Source of the DNA: Ketogulonicigenium robustum
GTDB lineage: Bacteria; Pseudomonadota; Alphaproteobacteria; Rhodobacterales; Rhodobacteraceae
Assembly: GCF_002117445.1 (NCBI RefSeq)
Contig: NZ_CP019937.1
Coordinates: 202,001 to 266,000 of the forward strand
Direction of reading: 5' to 3'
DNA length: 64,000 nt
Shown: positions 63,465 through 64,000 of the stretch, in pieces
How the letters are laid out: every line of letters starts with the position of its first letter
How positions within the stretch are numbered: the first letter of the stretch is position 1
Notes under the pieces: generated by a model
Seen by the model: the letters and a program-made list of their open reading frames with translations, nothing else
Database searches by the model: none
Told to the model about the DNA's origin: nothing
Made by a program: the position numbers and the translations under genes

Positions 63465-64000
63465 TCAGTTACGGATTTCGTCGGCGTCTACACCCCAAAG
63501 GGCGGACTTTGGGGCCCAGCCGCGATAGCCGCTGGCGGCGATGCGGCACCAGTCGGGGCGGCATTCATCCAGATTGGCGATCACGCCGCTTTCGAATTCG
63601 GCCACCACAGGGGCGTTGGGTTCGGGCTGCGCCAAAACGGGCAGCAGGTCGCTTTGCACGATCACCGTGCGGTTCCCCGACAGCAGCGCGTAGTGCACCC
63701 AGCCGCCTTCGCCGTCGCGGTCAATGATGCGGCGCCAGTGTTCGTATTCGCCGACGATCTGCACAGGCAGCCCCGCGCGATTATAAACCCAATCCACGCG
63801 GTGCGACGACGATGGGCCGCGGCGGACGTTCACCTCGTTGCTTTTCAGTGAGACGTAGCGCGGAATGGGCAGGTTGGTCGATGGCCCAAGCGTAGGCTCG
63901 TTACTGCGCGGCGCGGGGGCGGCAGGGCCGGCAGCAGGTGTTGGTGGCGGTGCGGGGGGGGCGACATTCTCGGCCGGGGGGGCGGGGGTTGCGGGCACTT
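63465..64000 (-). CDS. SH3-domain protein, 5' end outside window
   Basis: About 178 residues visible; the frame runs off the right edge. A long Pro/Ala linker (PAPPAENVAPPAPPPTPAAG) is followed by a bacterial SH3 block: RYVSLKSNEVNVRRGPSSSHRVDWVYNRAGLPVQIVGEYEHWRRIIDRDGEGGWVHYALLSG, and a second SH3-like repeat with GVIANLDECRPDWCRI. The family is typically envelope-associated and binds cell-wall peptides. A GTG near the edge is unlikely to be the true start. Confidence 0.88.
   Translation of the reverse strand, partial: VPATPAPPAENVAPPAPPPTPAAGPAAPAPRSNEPTLGPSTNLPIPRYVSLKSNEVNVRRGPSSSHRVDWVYNRAGLPVQIVGEYEHWRRIIDRDGEGGWVHYALLSGNRTVIVQSDLLPVLAQPEPNAPVVAEFESGVIANLDECRPDWCRIAASGYRGWAPKSALWGVDADEIRN

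Noticed and set aside
1-64000. tRNA genes, CRISPR arrays, insertion sequences, prophage or a defence island
   Set aside because: All spacers are short and filled by promoters, terminators or nothing. I found no repeat-spacer pattern, transposase, integrase or restriction gene.

Overview
The window is a gene-dense stretch of an alphaproteobacterial chromosome, most likely Rhodobacterales (Rhodobacter/Roseobacter group). The evidence is high GC by eye, several small families typical of that group (DUF1013, DUF1467, DUF1244, DUF6473, COQ9), a short C-terminal-only HPr kinase, a regulatory PTS cluster with rapZ, and short overlapping operons with ATGA junctions. I assign no genus. I see no prophage, insertion sequence, CRISPR array, rRNA or tRNA gene, and no gene-free stretch above 300 bases.

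Layout. Bases 1-1206 are the 3' part of a Hint-domain protein. Bases 1249-7544 (minus) hold a complete cytochrome bd oxidase set, transcribed cydD-cydC-cydA-cydB-cydX. Bases 7722-10898 hold stress and metal genes: a DUF442 sulfurtransferase-like protein, an MFS carrier, an ArsR-family repressor with the cysteine pair of persulfide sensors, a copZ-cueR copper unit with a recognisable MerR-type promoter, and a 65-residue four-cysteine protein whose promoter overlaps an Irr-type iron box. Bases 11167-16961 carry a DMT transporter, a split MnmC pair, moaB, a uracil-DNA glycosylase, and an epimerase/D-aminotransferase pair that fits peptidoglycan recycling. Bases 17030-24977 carry small conserved proteins, an N-formylglutamate amidohydrolase homologue, pyruvate kinase, rpmI-rplT and pheST.

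Bases 25017-32510 contain a GST, mscL, an Lrp regulator, rpsU, a COQ9-like gene, etfBA, a DUF6473 gene, and the regulatory PTS cluster hprK-rapZ-EIIA-HPr (minus). Divergent from that cluster is pckA. Bases 34501-43095 hold a secreted protein, RNase T2, a DUF1013 (TrcR-like) regulator, the opgG/opgH glucan operon with an in-frame stop ahead of opgH, a GNAT enzyme and aspS. The remainder is mostly housekeeping: rimO, murJ, glnD, a LpoA-like lipoprotein, rsmI, yraN, gshB, comM, coaBC, dut, moeB, an M3 peptidase, an amino-acid ABC transporter without a visible ATPase, a cation efflux protein and a truncated SH3 protein.

The most interesting signals are regulatory. Near-identical 12-base inverted repeats lie upstream of both pyk and pckA, which encode opposing steps at PEP, and look like LacI-family operators. 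A well-formed -35/-10 promoter with an iron-control-element palindrome drives the four-cysteine protein. opgH is preceded in the same frame by a 58-codon segment that ends in a stop one codon before the opgH ATG. All identifications come from reading motifs; no database search was run.
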